Assembly (NCBI GenBank): GCA_002077065.1
Contig: NAJO01000006.1
Coordinates: 992,001 to 1,056,000 of the forward strand
From: Cryoendolithus antarcticus
Taxonomy: Eukaryota > Ascomycota > Dothideomycetes > Cladosporiales > Cladosporiaceae
Direction of reading: 5' to 3'
Length of the DNA stretch: 64,000 nucleotides
How positions within the stretch are numbered: position 1 is the stretch's first letter; the number at the start of each line of letters is the position of its first letter. Shown here piece after piece: positions 46,098 through 59,400 of the stretch. Position numbers and translations under genes: made by a program. Under the pieces are notes generated by a model, which was not told where the DNA came from, ran no database searches, and saw nothing but the letters and a program-made list of their open reading frames with translations.

Positions 46098-47000
46098 TCT
46101 GCCATTGTAGTCTTCTGGCGTGCGGTTGTACTAGTAATACCGAGCTCCGTACATGGAATGTTCGACCGCTAGAATCTCTCACGCCCTCCATGCAGCGTTG
46201 CAAGCGATCAACTTCACACCCTCGGTTCGCTACACGGCCGTTCAGGCTGTACACGGTAAGTCCGGGCCACCATCGAGAGCTTTCATATTGCGAGGTACGC
46301 TCAGGATTCCCGCACAATTGGTACAAAAGACAAGAGCCTCCCCTTTGCATTCAACGTAATCATTCACTCGAGACTTGCGCCCCAGCGTCACCGAAACATG
46401 TAGAACGAAGAGCACGAGAGTGTGACAGGACACTGAGCATGCAACGTGTTCAACGAAGTGTACCTCATTGCTTTCCGCCCAAGAATCTCTATTGCGGGTA
46501 CCCACCAATTTCCTCGCGGAGACGATGACCATTGGTCGTCGGAGTCGTCCATCTCTCATTGACTGGCACGAGGAGTATTCGAAGAGCTTTGCATATGTTT
46601 ACTTTGAACAAGCCAACGCATACTACACGGCGGGAATCTTCAGGCCACGCTTTTCGGAAGGCGGTGGAATGTTGTGCCGTACGGGAGTAACCTTGCGCCC
46701 ACTGCCCAACCGCTACTTCTTGTGAAGGAACACTGCATAGCACAGATCCCTTCATAACACTTCGCCAACTCCCCAACATCAGCAGCACTGAACACCGCAG
46801 TATCATCGAAAACGCGCAGTCTAACACATCCATCCAGCTATATGCTCGAATAACACAGGCTTGACACCAAATCCGGACATGATTTTACGCAACAGCTCCT
46901 TCAATCGACTGAAATCTCGCAAGAAGAAAAGCCGTATACGTGACCCTTGAACGGACAAGCTCCAAACTCATTCAAACACCCCACCACTATTTCAAGCGTC
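46098..47000. other. 0.9-kb intergenic region before the Trk gene
   Basis: Only scattered short frames with no family resemblance. The Trk frame stays open back to a TTG at 46947, but no ATG lies before 47001. Confidence 0.55.
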
Positions 47001-49049
47001 ATGGTGGTGCTCGGAATGCTGAAGCGGCCGCTGCGGTACGCTCGTAGCTGGCTGCCACCACTCAACTTCATCACAATCCACTACCTCTACTTTCTGGCAA
47101 CATGCACACTAGCTACATTGATCTTCTGGGGCTCGTCGACACCAGCGAGGAGTGTCAGCTTCGTCGACTCGATCTTCCTTGTGACCTCAGCGATGACACT
47201 GGCTGGACTCAACACTGTCAATCTGAGCACGCTCAACACCTTTCAGCAGTTCATGTTGTTCTTCCTAATCATTATCGGATCGGCAATTTTCGTCAGCGCT
47301 TTCATTGTGCATATACGACGAAGCGCATTCGAGAAGAAGTTCAAAGTCGTCACGCGAGCGCGGAGGGACCGCACTCGTGAGGGCAGAAGTAAACCCCAGA
47401 ACCATTCAATTGGACTTGAGCAGCAGACTCAAGTCACTGGCCAGCGCAACGAGATGACTAGCGAGCGTTGTCGCGACTCAGATGCCTTTGACGAAAAGCC
47501 AATGCCTGTCACGCACCTCACGTTCGAAGAAGCGAGACACGACAGAGACGGGTGTCGAATCACTTCCCACTCGAGAGCACGGTCGGGCAGTAGCAGAAGA
47601 AGCTTCGTGACTACGCCACAGCACGGACGTCGTCCAAGTTTCATGAGCTTTGAAGGTGTTGGAGTCCAGGCAAGTGGGCTTATGAGAAGTCCGACGATCG
47701 CCCGTCTCGAGGCGGGCGAGACCACGCAGAACTTGGTCATGGCTGACAGTAAGGACGAGGAGACGCCTGCTGCTCCGAAGCGCAACAGTCAGTTCGCCGG
47801 ACTATCTGCGATAGAGCGAGAGCGACTTGGCGGCCATGAGTACCGAGCAATATGTCTGCTGTCTTGGCTCGTGCCTGCCTACTTCATTCTGTGGCAGCTG
47901 CTCGGTGCGCTTGGTTGCGCTGCCTGGGTAGCTATCAATCGGCCAGAGACCGCTCGCAGCAATGGTCTCAATCCTTGGTGGGTCGGAGCCTTCAACGCTA
48001 TTTCCGCATTCAACAACTCTGGGATGAGTTTGCTTGATGCCAACATGACTGCATTCCAGACTGGATACTACTTGCTCATCACCATGAGTCTGCTAATTCT
48101 GGCGGGTAACACCTGCTATCCAGTCTTCCTGAGACTCATAGTCTGGACCATGCTCCAGATCGTCTCACATCTCAAGGGCGATGCATGGCATGAGCGGGCA
48201 GAGACTCTGCAATTCTTGTTGGACCATCCACGACGCTGCTACACTAATCTCTTCCCGTCGCAACATACCTGGTGGCTACTGCTGAGTGTTGTCACACTCA
48301 ACGGCATCGACTGGGCTGGCTTCGAAATACTCAACATCGGCAATAGCAAGATTACCGATACGCTGCCAGTCAATGTCAGGGTGATTGATGGCCTGTTCCA
48401 AGCCTTCGCCGTGCGCTCTGGTGGCTTCTACGTGGTCATTATCCCGACGGTACGCATTAGCCTGCAAGTGTTGTACGTGATCATGATGTACATTTCCGTC
48501 TACCCAGTCGTCATTACCATGCGCAACTCAAACGTCTACGAGGAGCGGTCACTTGGCATATACGCGGAGAACGACCCCGAAGGCAGTCCACAAGAGCACG
48601 AGAAACCCCAAAGCACTGCAAGCCCGGGCTTGCTGCGGCGCGCAACCTCTCGCCTGACCTCGAAGCCACAGCAGAGCAATGCCCTCTTCATCCGCCACCA
48701 GCTCCGCGCTCAACTAGCGCACGATCTCTGGGTGATCGCCGTCGCGCTGTTCCTCATCATGATCATCGAGGGTCACAAGTTTGCCGAGAACCCCGCCGTC
48801 TACAGTGTCTTCAACTTTCTCTTCGAGATTGTTAGTGGCTACGGATGCGTTGGGATTAGCACTGGAGTACCTTGGGATGCATACAGCTTCTGTGGAAGCT
48901 GGCAGACGGGTAGTAAGCTCATTTTGTGTGTGGTGATGCTACGAGGACGGCACAGGGGACTGCCGGTAGCGATTGATCGGGCCGTGTTGCTGCCCGGTGA
49001 AGAGCCAGAAGGTCTCCACGGTGAAGAGGACATTAAACAGCCGGAGTAG
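47001..49049 (+). CDS. Trk-type high-affinity K+ transporter
   Basis: Single exon, 682 aa from the first in-frame ATG. The protein has the four membrane-pore-membrane units of the Trk/HKT/Ktr superfamily. The four selectivity-filter glycines are visible in SAMTLAGLNTVN, ISAFNNSGMSLLD, FAVRSGGFYVV and SGYGCVGISTG. A long hydrophilic, Arg/Ser-rich cytosolic loop (about residues 105-280) separates the first and second units, as in fungal Trk1, though shorter. The C-terminal helix after the fourth filter runs into a basic LRGRHRGLP and an acidic tail. It imports K+ (or Na+/K+) across the plasma membrane using the membrane potential. Confidence 0.95.
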   Translation: MVVLGMLKRPLRYARSWLPPLNFITIHYLYFLATCTLATLIFWGSSTPARSVSFVDSIFLVTSAMTLAGLNTVNLSTLNTFQQFMLFFLIIIGSAIFVSAFIVHIRRSAFEKKFKVVTRARRDRTREGRSKPQNHSIGLEQQTQVTGQRNEMTSERCRDSDAFDEKPMPVTHLTFEEARHDRDGCRITSHSRARSGSSRRSFVTTPQHGRRPSFMSFEGVGVQASGLMRSPTIARLEAGETTQNLVMADSKDEETPAAPKRNSQFAGLSAIERERLGGHEYRAICLLSWLVPAYFILWQLLGALGCAAWVAINRPETARSNGLNPWWVGAFNAISAFNNSGMSLLDANMTAFQTGYYLLITMSLLILAGNTCYPVFLRLIVWTMLQIVSHLKGDAWHERAETLQFLLDHPRRCYTNLFPSQHTWWLLLSVVTLNGIDWAGFEILNIGNSKITDTLPVNVRVIDGLFQAFAVRSGGFYVVIIPTVRISLQVLYVIMMYISVYPVVITMRNSNVYEERSLGIYAENDPEGSPQEHEKPQSTASPGLLRRATSRLTSKPQQSNALFIRHQLRAQLAHDLWVIAVALFLIMIIEGHKFAENPAVYSVFNFLFEIVSGYGCVGISTGVPWDAYSFCGSWQTGSKLILCVVMLRGRHRGLPVAIDRAVLLPGEEPEGLHGEEDIKQPE

Positions 49050-49359
49050 TAAACAGCGCACCGGGCGATAGGTCTACAAAACGTGAAGCTAAGACGTGTT
49101 CATCTCGCACTCACAATTCATGCATAGTGCACTCCAACGCAAGTCTTCATCGTACGGTTGGCTGACGCCGTGCAGCTGACATGGAAGCCTGCAGGGTCGC
49201 ACAAGCATGCCTCGCAGTGGTGTTACTGATTTGTGCTCCTGCATGTTTCCCTCTTCGTTTCCTCTCTACATTCAGTACTCCCTTGAGATGGGATTCTTAC
49301 TCCATACCACGCTGTCTCTCGATCTTCTCCCCACGAGCGAGTCTACTCGCTAAACAAAC
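49050..49359. other. short intergenic region
   Basis: About 310 bp between the Trk stop and the start of the next gene. A 66-codon frame (49181-49381) with a hydrophobic start overlaps the next gene's first exon and is judged accidental. Confidence 0.5.
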
Positions 49360-50803
49360 ATGGCCGATACGCCGGCAATAACGACTGTGTTCCCATGGAG
49401 GATCGCCTATGACACATCTCTGGAGGCATACTTTTGGAAGGTCATCACCGAAACTAAAGCGTAGGTCGGTGGCTTGCGGATACTGATCGCAACAGCTGAT
49501 GGCGGAACAGCGTCTCACAATGGTCTTCCAAGTCCAGTATGTACTCCGCGATCACTGCGGCATTGCCCGAGGATCTGATGTCTACGTGGTTAATCGACTC
49601 TTACGCAGGGTCTGTAATATTGACCCTTGCCGCTGCCTTCTCGTCCGGCAAAGGACCAGCATGGTTCTCGGCCATGCCAGATGATGCCCAAACATTCATG
49701 GTTTCTACGGTTCTACCACTCAAGGCTCAAGATCTGCACGACTGGGGAGGTACGAGCTCGACGACATATCATGGTATCACGACGACATATGACCCCTCTC
49801 TACGCCTTATTAGGCTGCAGACGGAGTTGGCGTGAGTGGAGAGAAAGACGCGTGGGACCAGCGGGCTCCAGCTGACAACACGCACAGTATATCAGCTGTA
49901 GCCAGCTATATAAGCGAACTCCTTGCGGGCGCACCATCATCGATTGGCGAGTTCAGCAAAACATGGCTACCCGTAGATGGAGGCGACTACAGCGGAAGAC
50001 TTGCCGGATCAATCTTCACTGACTTGGTCTTCAGCGGAAACTACGAATATTGGTTTGAACTGCTACCACTTGAGGTGAAGCGCTTTGCACTGCTAGCATT
50101 TCTGCCTGACAAGCTGCCCGAGTCTCTCCTAGGGCAGATTCCAGTATACTTGGTGACGGTCTCGATAGTCAGTAATGCGGTCACAAGCACGGCAGCAAGT
50201 CCAGGAGCGTCCGTGGCTATGGTCCCTAGTCCGACTCGTACCCTGTCTTCAGACACGCTGCCTATTCGTACTGTGACTTCGGACACGCCGTCTCCCACAA
50301 TCGTCAACGCCAGTCCACAACGACTAACGTCAACCATCAGTCTTGCCATTGCGCTCGGCACCGCCCTTCCGCTCCTGTTCCTGCTGGTACTAATCGGTGC
50401 ACTGATGTACTGGCGCAGACGTAAGCGAGCGCGGGCACGCGGCAAGGATGACACTGGAGCTGGTACGTTGCATACTGGTCGTCGCTGGAGCGGCAGCGTC
50501 TTCAGCACCGTATCAGATACTCCCGCGCGCCACGAGACGGTCCCAGAGATGCCACCGACACTGCCCGAGATACCCAGGAGCCTGACGCCTGGCGTGGCTG
50601 TAGCTGAAATGAAGCCCAAGATCGACCATGATGCAAAGCCAGCGGCGGACGTCGCAGAGAGCTCTGAGCTTGCCGATAAAGCAGCCGCAGAGCTTGTAGA
50701 AGAGCCAAGACCAGCCAGCGCCATGAGCATCCGCCAAGTGCAGCAGGAGGACTTGGAGACGCCGAAGAGGAAGCGGAAGTCTTGGCGGCTGTCGAAAGGG
50801 TGA
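49360..50803 (+). CDS. single-pass membrane protein of unknown function
   Basis: Three exons, 49360-49460, 49511-49831 and 49888-50803, give 445 aa. Introns are 50 and 56 nt with good donors and a TACTGAT branch point in the first. The first 230 residues contain two Ser-Ala-Leu-Pro type segments (SAITAALPEDLMSTW, FSAMPDDAQTFMVSTVLPL) like those of many fungal surface proteins, then a Ser/Thr/Pro-rich stalk. One hydrophobic helix (ISLAIALGTALPLLFLLVLIGALMYW) is followed directly by RRRKRARARG, so the tail of about 145 residues should be cytosolic. No clear signal peptide is seen, so the first exon is the least certain part. A wall-sensor or adhesion role would be a guess. Confidence 0.72.
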
Positions 50804-51082
50804 GGCGATGCTGCAAATCAGGAGATCGACTCCTCACAGGCTAGGCAGTCTGTCGCAAGCTGTGTGGTGCAGGCACTCGTCGGGAGCAAGGTCTCTGCGG
50901 AGGGTTGCGCAGCTCATGTTCGTGTCACGGTGCCATGCAGCTATGCGCAGCAAACATACAGGTACCCGTGAGGCTGTGACCTCGTGTAATCTCACCGTGT
51001 TGAATCTTTTGCAGTGTCTGTGTAGCCTTCATCGATATCGGTGAATAGCACTGGCAACCACCCCGTAGTGACAGTCCTCAGA

Positions 51083-52861
51083 TCAGTCCATGAAGTCCCG
51101 ATCAGTCTCTGCCGCAAACTCCCGCACGACCCACGCACAGAACTCTTCCCACTCAATCTTCCATTCTTTCAGTCGTTGAGCGCGCACACCTTTCCCCTTC
51201 GGTCCATCCTTAATCTCTTGCGACCACTCCTTTGCCGAGCAATTTTCGAATGACGCCCATCGGACACTATTCTCAGCCAGACTAGCTAGACCTTCGAGTC
51301 CAAGGTTTTCCCAACCCTGCAGTGCTTGCCAAAAGTCGTGTGTCATGCCTGCTGCGCCTTGACCAAGAATGAGCGGATCGTCGTTACACAGCGAGCAAGG
51401 CACGCCACGAGCAAGTAGCGCAGGCATTGGATGCGACATGATGCTACTCGTGAGACGAAGTACTTCATTGCTCACCGGACAGCTCTCGACAAGGATCATC
51501 TTCTCCTTGACCATATCAATGAGCAGCGGATGTTTATACAAGCTGAAGCCATGGCCGATCCTGCGGGTACCCAGTAAAATAGCGTCGAACAGATTCTCGT
51601 CGGTGTCAGTACCATCACCAAGAGTCTCACCTGCGTGGAAGTAGAATGGTATATCCACCTTCGCCTGAGCGCATTGCTTCTTAAACCAGAAAAGCAAAGG
51701 CGTCAGCTCAGCAAGTGGAGCACCAAGATCTTCCTGCGCGACTAGATCATAGCCAACGATCAAGTCCGGGAACTCCAGCTTCGTCGCGATGCAGTCTATC
51801 ATGCTATCTGCAATCGCTCGTGGTGGGAGACTTCGGACGGTGGTCCAGATCATGCCTGCTCCCCAGAAGCCGGCTCCCTCTTTCGTTGCCTTGTAAGCTT
51901 CGATCTCCTCCTGTAGCGCCTTGAGCATGTTGACAAAGTCCTCATCTGGCTCGTCTTCGCCAGTACGAGTGAATGGCACCATGAAGACAGTGCGCAGGTC
52001 GACCCATCGAACACCATCGGTGTGCAGGTCATGTAACATCTTTCGAATGTTCTTGCGGAAGATCGGCTCGTAGCGCTGTAACGATGCGAGTATACCGAAG
52101 CAGCTGATGAACTTCCGCCAGACATCATTCGGACCCATGTGATGTTTTAGTGACTCTTCCGGAGTGATCGTGACGCGGGACTTGATCCACTTGATGAAGC
52201 CTTCCTTACCGCCGTCTGAGAATGCAGCGGCTGCGGTGGCGACCGGAATGGAGTCATTGACAATGTATGAAGGGTCCCACATGACCGCGGCTTCGGCTGT
52301 GCTGACATCCCTGACATGGCGAAAGATGAACGGAGCTTTCTCAAGCGCCTGAGGAGTGTGAAAAGGCTCGTCGGCAGCGATGCAGATACCTTCAGTCGCG
52401 AATGCTTGCTCAATAAGCCAATCAAGATCTCCCATGGCTTCGAGATGACAGTGCAGCAAAGCGCCCTTGGGCATCTTCCGCACTATCTGCCACAACTTGG
52501 ATGATTCCATACGATCTCGCGCGAGCGTAAATGCCATCCCAGGATAGACTTCGACATCTGTGGTCTTGGCAAGATTGTCTTCGTACTGAGCGTTCCAAAG
52601 CGTTTCCTGCTCCATGAAGCGGATGGAGGAGACGATAGCACTTGCTTCAGCAGCCATGGGTGATAAGTTCTCTTTGAAGCCATGATCACTGCGTTGGCGC
52701 TTCTCCTGTGCGATCAATGCATCGCGGCCATCATAGTACTTTGTAATGAAGGGTTCGTCTAGTGATGGAACACCAAGATCCGCGAGATCGTCGCCATCGC
52801 TGAAGGCATCTTCGAGGTCAGACCCTGACTTCTCATCTTGCGAGTCCTGCGGCTCTGTCAT
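51083..52861 (-). CDS. ADGF/CECR1-type adenosine deaminase-related protein
   Basis: Single exon, 592 aa. The adenosine-deaminase metal-binding set is present: HCHLE (His137 and His139), FHAGET near residue 405, RIGHG and CNDDP for the second metal and catalytic region. The long insertions and the leading helical region (about 60-130, MAAEASAIVSSIRFMEQ) match the ADGF/CECR1 subfamily rather than classical ADA. Animal ADGFs are secreted, but this protein starts with an acidic MTEPQDSQDEKSGSDLED and has no signal peptide, so it is probably intracellular. It likely hydrolyses adenosine or a related nucleoside to the inosine form. It converges with the membrane-protein gene on its left, 279 bp apart. 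Confidence 0.94.
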   Translation of the reverse strand: MTEPQDSQDEKSGSDLEDAFSDGDDLADLGVPSLDEPFITKYYDGRDALIAQEKRQRSDHGFKENLSPMAAEASAIVSSIRFMEQETLWNAQYEDNLAKTTDVEVYPGMAFTLARDRMESSKLWQIVRKMPKGALLHCHLEAMGDLDWLIEQAFATEGICIAADEPFHTPQALEKAPFIFRHVRDVSTAEAAVMWDPSYIVNDSIPVATAAAAFSDGGKEGFIKWIKSRVTITPEESLKHHMGPNDVWRKFISCFGILASLQRYEPIFRKNIRKMLHDLHTDGVRWVDLRTVFMVPFTRTGEDEPDEDFVNMLKALQEEIEAYKATKEGAGFWGAGMIWTTVRSLPPRAIADSMIDCIATKLEFPDLIVGYDLVAQEDLGAPLAELTPLLFWFKKQCAQAKVDIPFYFHAGETLGDGTDTDENLFDAILLGTRRIGHGFSLYKHPLLIDMVKEKMILVESCPVSNEVLRLTSSIMSHPMPALLARGVPCSLCNDDPLILGQGAAGMTHDFWQALQGWENLGLEGLASLAENSVRWASFENCSAKEWSQEIKDGPKGKGVRAQRLKEWKIEWEEFCAWVVREFAAETDRDFMD

Positions 52862-53464
52862 GTTGGTATTGGCTATGGTCCGTATCTTCGTACTCGTTTG
52901 AAGTCTTCGCGTGGATGATACTTCGCACTTTACAAGTCTGGCAAGTCGTACTATTGAAATGCGAAAGATTCTACGTTTTCTGCGTCAGTCTGTCGTTTGT
53001 CAGTCAGACCGTGGACCAACTATGTACTGCCGTGATCAAGCTGATAGAAGCATAACCAAGGTTCTGCCCTGACACTCATTGGAACCGTACTAAGATCTGT
53101 GTGGCGTAATTAGGCTCAAATAAGGCTATGGCCCGCTGTTCGAGCCGATATCCGATAGCCGATATCGACATCGTCACGCGCTTGAGTGTTGATCGAATAC
53201 TGTGTATATCGCTCCATCCTTTTGTGTCCCACATCCAGGAATCTGAGTCGCAGGTAGGTAGGGAGGAGTACGTTACCAACAACCCGTGGAACGACATGTC
53301 TGCCCATAGTAGCAACAGTGCAGGGTTGAAGAGGGTGTATACCTTAGGCACGAAGTCGCAAACCTCCAGGCAAACACCACGGTAGCATACAGCTGCAACC
53401 TACGTGACCTGCTTTTCGTGGCATCCCTTCTATTCTCGTCTCTTCCTCCCGAAAGAGCTTCACG
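52862..53464. other. divergent intergenic region, ADGF to ATG2
   Basis: About 0.6 kb containing both promoters. Near 53149-53166 is a short palindromic repeat of CCGATA/TATCGG. No gene was seen. Confidence 0.5.
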
Positions 53465-56400
53465 ATGTCGAGCTGGATCCCGACTTCGATACAGAAGCGA
53501 CTTCTGCGATATGCCATCACCCGATTTGGGATACTGGACGACGATGCCTTGGATCTTGACAGTTTCGACATCACATGGGGCCGGAAAAACACGCTAGAGT
53601 TCAAAAACGTGGGATTAAATCTGGAGAGGCTTGCGGTACTTGCGACTCTGCCGCCTTGTCTGCGTTTGGAGACTGCGAGGATAGTATTGTTACGACTCAC
53701 GGTGCCTGCCGACTTCCTGCAGTCTGGGACTTCGATAGGAATCGAGGGAATCGAAATTGTAGCAAGGCTCATTGGAGAGGAAGATGCAGGAATCCGTGGT
53801 CGACGAGGGCACGTGAGAAGGGGTGGCAGTGCTCAGAGCCCATCACATCGGAAGAGGACACGGCGGATACGTTCGCCGTCCGCGGGACATTTGCCGACTA
53901 CGGCGGATGTTGCACGCTCTTTCCTGCATGACGAGCCGTTGGAGGACAGACGTGAGCTCGAGGCTTCGATCGCGGCCAGCAGCCATGGTGTTGAGGAGTC
54001 TTTCGCCAGTGAAAGCAGTGGGAGTAGCGAGGCTGGTACTGGAGCAGTACCTGGTCTTCCAGCATTCTTGGCAGGATGGTTACAGGGCGTCATCGATCGA
54101 TTTGAGCTGGCCGTCAGTAACGTACGAGTCATCTTGCACGTCGACGGAGTGCAAAGCCCAGATGGCACACCAACAAGCTTACTATTGCGCATCGGTCACA
54201 TCAGTATGAGCCCTGTCGACAACGAGCAGTCGCAGCGCGAAGTGAAAGTCTTGGAAGGCTCGTTGGACCTCGTCATTGAGGAGCAAATCCGGCAGGGTCA
54301 GGATCATGCAGCCACAGCCGCCAACAGTAGTATTGCCACGCAGGTGCAGGGAAGTTCCCCACCACTGGACGATATCGATGATGTTGCATTGGCGGACAGC
54401 CGATCAACGATGTATCAGTCAGAGTACTTCGCTCCCACACGACCTCCAGCGCAAGGCATGCAGGCTTCATGGGCTGCATCAGACACCACTGTGCCATCAC
54501 CGAGCCTGCAAGGCGAGCAACGTAGCATTATCGCAGATGGAGAACATGGCGAACTCGACATTCGTGCTGGTGACGACAACATCAGCTGGACATCGCGGCG
54601 CAGTCAGCAAGCCGACACGGCTGGAGAACTCTGGCCCGAGTCTGAAGATCAATCCCCATCAGCTTCTCTATTCATGTCTGCCCAGCGATCAGAATCACCA
54701 TCAACTCCGCTCGCTACATCGACCTTCCACGAAGAAAGGCGGAGACGGCCTGTCTCACCATACGATCGATCGTACCGAAGTCCTGGATCTTGGCCGTTGC
54801 TTGAGGATCCGTCGCTACGACAACGACCTCGCCCGAGTCCCGGCTCATGGCCTGCCCCTGATCAGAGCCACCAGAGCTTTCATTATGCTCTCGGGGCCCA
54901 AGACAATGATACTGAAGCCCCAGCGAACTCTCAATTAATTGCGCAAGCTACGTTGTCCGAGTGCCCAACACCTCTGATCGGCCCAGAGCACCAGAATGAG
55001 CACGACAACTCAGATGCAGTGGTACCTCAGGATCTCATGGAGTCTCGAGTGTTCAGCCATGACGAAGCCGAAAGCATCTACATGAGTGTGCTTTCAGACG
55101 AGCCCGTTGACAGGCACGAGCACGTCATGCCAGGGGCTTGGACGTCGAACATCAGCAATGACGATTCACAAACGTTGTCTTCACAACGTCATATCGCTCC
55201 CCAGGTCGAAGAGCTTGGTCCCCAAACATCACAAACATTACCACCTGTCGCGGCCGAAGACGTACATATGAGCCAGTCGATCGGATCTATTCAATTGGCC
55301 ACACCACGTCCAGGTTCTGTGGCTGCAGCCCACCCACGCCGAGATGTAGATCCTTCACCTGATCGCAGCACCCTGCAGCTTGTACGTGTGGACAGCGTAA
55401 CGATACGCTTCTCAAGTGGATCAACGCCATCAGCTCCACAAGTACCTCCACCTCAGCCGTCCGCGACGTCAAGTTACAGCCGCACGAGTCCGGCTGGGAT
55501 GCCTGGGACGTTCTCAATATACTCTGACCGACCAGCATCCCATCGCCGCCGCATGTCATCTACATACGGCGACGTGAATGATCCTTTCACGGTCACAAAC
55601 GTAGCTTCGATCACGGCCCCCGACCTGCCAGTCATTGCCATACGTATCAATGTGATAGACGCGCAGATCGATCCTACCTACGCGCAGACTCTTTACAAGA
55701 TCGGCAATACAGTACAGCTTCACGTGCTGCCATTAGCAGGCGATTCCGACAATGCAGTGCCGAAGGATCCTTCGGTAGCCATGTCGCAGATGTCTCGTCT
55801 GCAAGTCTCGCTCGAGTCAATGCGAGTAGATTTTCAGGAGATCTTGAAATCTAAGACGGACGAAGGGTCCGACGTACAGCCTGCTCTACTTAGTGCGCGT
55901 GTTGATCGACTCAGAATTGACCTCGGCGGTGATCGACATGAGATCAATCTGGGCAAGCTGCAACTGTCCATTGGAGGCACCCCTCTTCTAGGCTTTAGCG
56001 ACAGCTCTATGAATCCAGCGGCCAGTATCGTTGTCAAGGACGACCTCCGCGTTGCTATAGCCGCGGGCAAAGCCACCGTGCAGGGCCGCAGCGTTGCCGA
56101 AGTTGATGTACAGCTACGAGTACTAGACCTCGCAGTAGACTTGGCTGCCATTGATGCCGCATTCACGCCCTTCGGTGGTCTAAGTGGCGTGCTAGAGCTG
56201 GGTAGCACCATTCTTTCGGATCACTCCCCATTGGCATCACCAAGCTCGTCAATGAAGGCGCCTCGCGTACACTTTCAGGACGACACATCTGCTCCGAGAG
56301 TGTCGACCGAGATCAAAGCAAATGTGCGTCTAGCAGGACTCAACTTGTCACTCCAAGGTGCGGACAGTTCACTTTCCGCCTCCGCCTCGACTACCAAGAT

Positions 56401-59400
56401 TTTATACCGCGAGAAGCTTACGTCAGTGCGATTCACTCAAGTACGACTGCTAGGTCTGAAGCAGTCGCCTGATGCTAGTGCTCCCTTCGAAGTCGCCCTG
56501 GACGACATGCGCCTAGACTACCTGTTCAGCCCACCTGACTCCGAGCTGGAGAGGCTGATCTCACTCGTCACGCCCACCAAAGACAAGTACGACAACGACG
56601 ACGACATCCTACTTGATACTGTCATGCGACAAAGACGCAAAGCGGCATGCCTTAAGATCACGCTTAATGACATCAAAGTCAAAGTCGTTGATTGGGAATT
56701 CATCAAGTCGCTTGGAAGCTTAGCGGCGGAGATTAGTCGATTCTCTGTCGTCACGAAGTACCTCCCAGAGGATGATCGACCCGGCTTGCTTACTATGCTT
56801 TGGATCAAGCGACTCGAAGCACATCTGCCGGTGAATGAACGGTTCGGTGTGATGAAAGCTGTCGTCCACGACATCCACTGTGCTCAAGTTGGGCTGCCAT
56901 GGCTTCTTGCGGTTGCTGTTTCTCGTGTGCGAGTCGAAAGGAACAACGGGCAGCAGTTGTTTCACCATTTTCTGCCACTTACTGGAGCCGATGACCATCC
57001 CATGATCATGGCTCGTATGGTAGGCGACGAAGCTGAGCCAATGGTCAAGGTCAAGTTGTTCAACGCATGTGTCGAGTACAGTGTTGCCACGCTGGTAGAC
57101 TCTGCGAACGTTGAAGAACCTGAGTCCGCCGAGCGCTTTGTGGTGGAGATGGTCAGCTCCGTAGCACACATCGGCATAGAGAAGCAGGCAGGCGATCAAT
57201 CCCCCACGAAAAGTGAAGCTGGCGACAAGAAGATGAAGATTGTGTTGCTACTACACCACTCAGCCATCGGGCTCACATCGATCGTTGCCACAAGCAAAGC
57301 CATCGTCGTCTTGACAAACGGTGTCTTGTCGACTACAGTGCCACCATCTGAAACTGCATCTGGCTCCATCCGACTACGAGAGGCGGGACTTTTCATAACT
57401 GACGCTGTCAGAGGGGACGACCAAACAGCAGTGAGCAGCCGACGAAACCCAGCTCAGAACACCAAAGTCAGCAGATCGGTGTTGGCACATGCCTCACGGC
57501 AAGGCTTCGTCTCGATCGGCTCGCTCTCGTCAGCGTGGGTGGACGTACGAGTCAGCACAAAGCCGGCCATCGGACATACGACAGTGGAGGTGGATGTTTG
57601 CAATGAGTTCCTCCTGCTCGAGACGTGCGCCGACTCTACTCAGACTCTCCTTGCGCTACTTGGTGGTCTCATGCCGCCTACGAAGTCAAGCAACGAGACC
57701 AAGTACCTGACGCAGCCGACTACACTTCAGGACATGATCTCCTCGTTTTCGGGTGAGGCAGTCCCAGCGCCACAGAAGTCGGCGTCTACTTTGTTCGACG
57801 TTGAGAAGAGCGGCATCTCCGAAGCTTCCTCATTACACACCTCGCTGTCCGCTAGTGAGCCTGACGATCTGCTCGTGCAATCGGAGATGACTTCGAGCCT
57901 GTATGGACCCGTAAGCGGCATGTTAGACGTGGCTGATACCGACGAGGACAAAGCAGACGAGGACAGCACCGAAATCGCCGAGAGCCTGCTTGAAGACGAT
58001 CCATTCGAGATGGCCGAAGCTCTCGAGAACGGTGCCATGGGCGATGCTGCACTCTTGCGAAGCCTGCGAAAGCAGTGTCAGCCTGTCGCAAGTGAGCAGA
58101 CTGTTGAGCTTGGTGAGTACGAAATCAGGGATCTTGGCTTCGATGCTTTAGGTCCTGAACATCGGGCATTGGGTTCGCGGCATCGATTCAACGCTCCGAC
58201 TTCACGCAAAGTGTACAATGCGAACAAAACACTGCTCGAGCATCTGCCATTTCGGTTAAAGCTGCACGATGTCAACTTCGAATGGCATCTGCATGACGGG
58301 TACGATTGGCAAGACACCCGTGATGGCATCAGCGAAGCAGTTGAGAAGCTAGAGCAGCGCGCAGAAGAGCGCATCGCCAGACGCAGACAACAACGCGATG
58401 ATCTGGAGGACGACAACTCTGTCATCGGCGATTGCATGTTCAATTCTGTCTATATCGCCATACCAAGCAACGTGCATGAAATGCCGGACATCCGCAGAGG
58501 AATCAATCGTAACATCGACGACCTCGTCAGTGAGAGCGAGAGCGTGCCTGCTTCTGCTATGTCGCGACCGACGACATACTCCGCTGGCGGGAAACCAGTC
58601 CGGCAGCGGCAGCGCAAGACACTCAAGCTGGAGCGAAGTCGCCACCACAAGATCTCATTCGAGCTCAAGGGTGTCTCTGCTGACGTTCTCGTCTTCCCAC
58701 CAGACAGCGGCGAAGTCCAGAGCTCGATTGATGTGCGCCTCAAGAACTTCGAGATCTACGATCTGGTCCCTACTTCGACCTGGAAGAAGTTCCTAACGCG
58801 CATGCCCAGCGATGGACCACGTGAAATGTCGATGCCGATGGTACACATCAATCTGCTCAACGTACTGACCAAGCCATCATTGTCAATGACCGAGATTGTC
58901 ATGCATGTCGCGGTACAGCCGCTTCGCCTACACGTCGATCAAGATGCTCTAGACTTCATCACCCGCTTCTTCGAGTTCAAAGATTCCAACGCCCCGCCAC
59001 CCACGCCTCCTGGCGAACAACCTTTCCTCCAACGCATCGAAGTTGAGACCATCGATCTGCAGCTAGACTACAAGCCGAAGAAGATTGACTACGTGAGTCT
59101 GCGCTCCGGACACACAAGTGAGTTCATGAACTTCGTGATCCTCGATCAAGCCAACATTCGCCTAAAACATGTCATCATCTACGGGCTGCAGGGCTTTGAC
59201 CCACTGCACAAGACGCTGAACGATATTTGGTCGCCTGACGTGACTCGCAATCAGTTGCCCACTGTCCTGGCTGGTCTTGCGCCGGTGCGAAGCCTCGTCA
59301 ATATCGGTACAGGCGTCAGAGACGTGATTGCGATCCCCATTCGCGAGTATAAGAAAGATGGTCGCATCGTCCGCAGCATTCAGAAAGGCGCCTTTCATTT

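Noticed and set aside
49181..49381. 66-codon frame with signal-peptide-like start
   Set aside because: It overlaps the first exon of the membrane-protein gene in another frame, and its second half is not protein-like.
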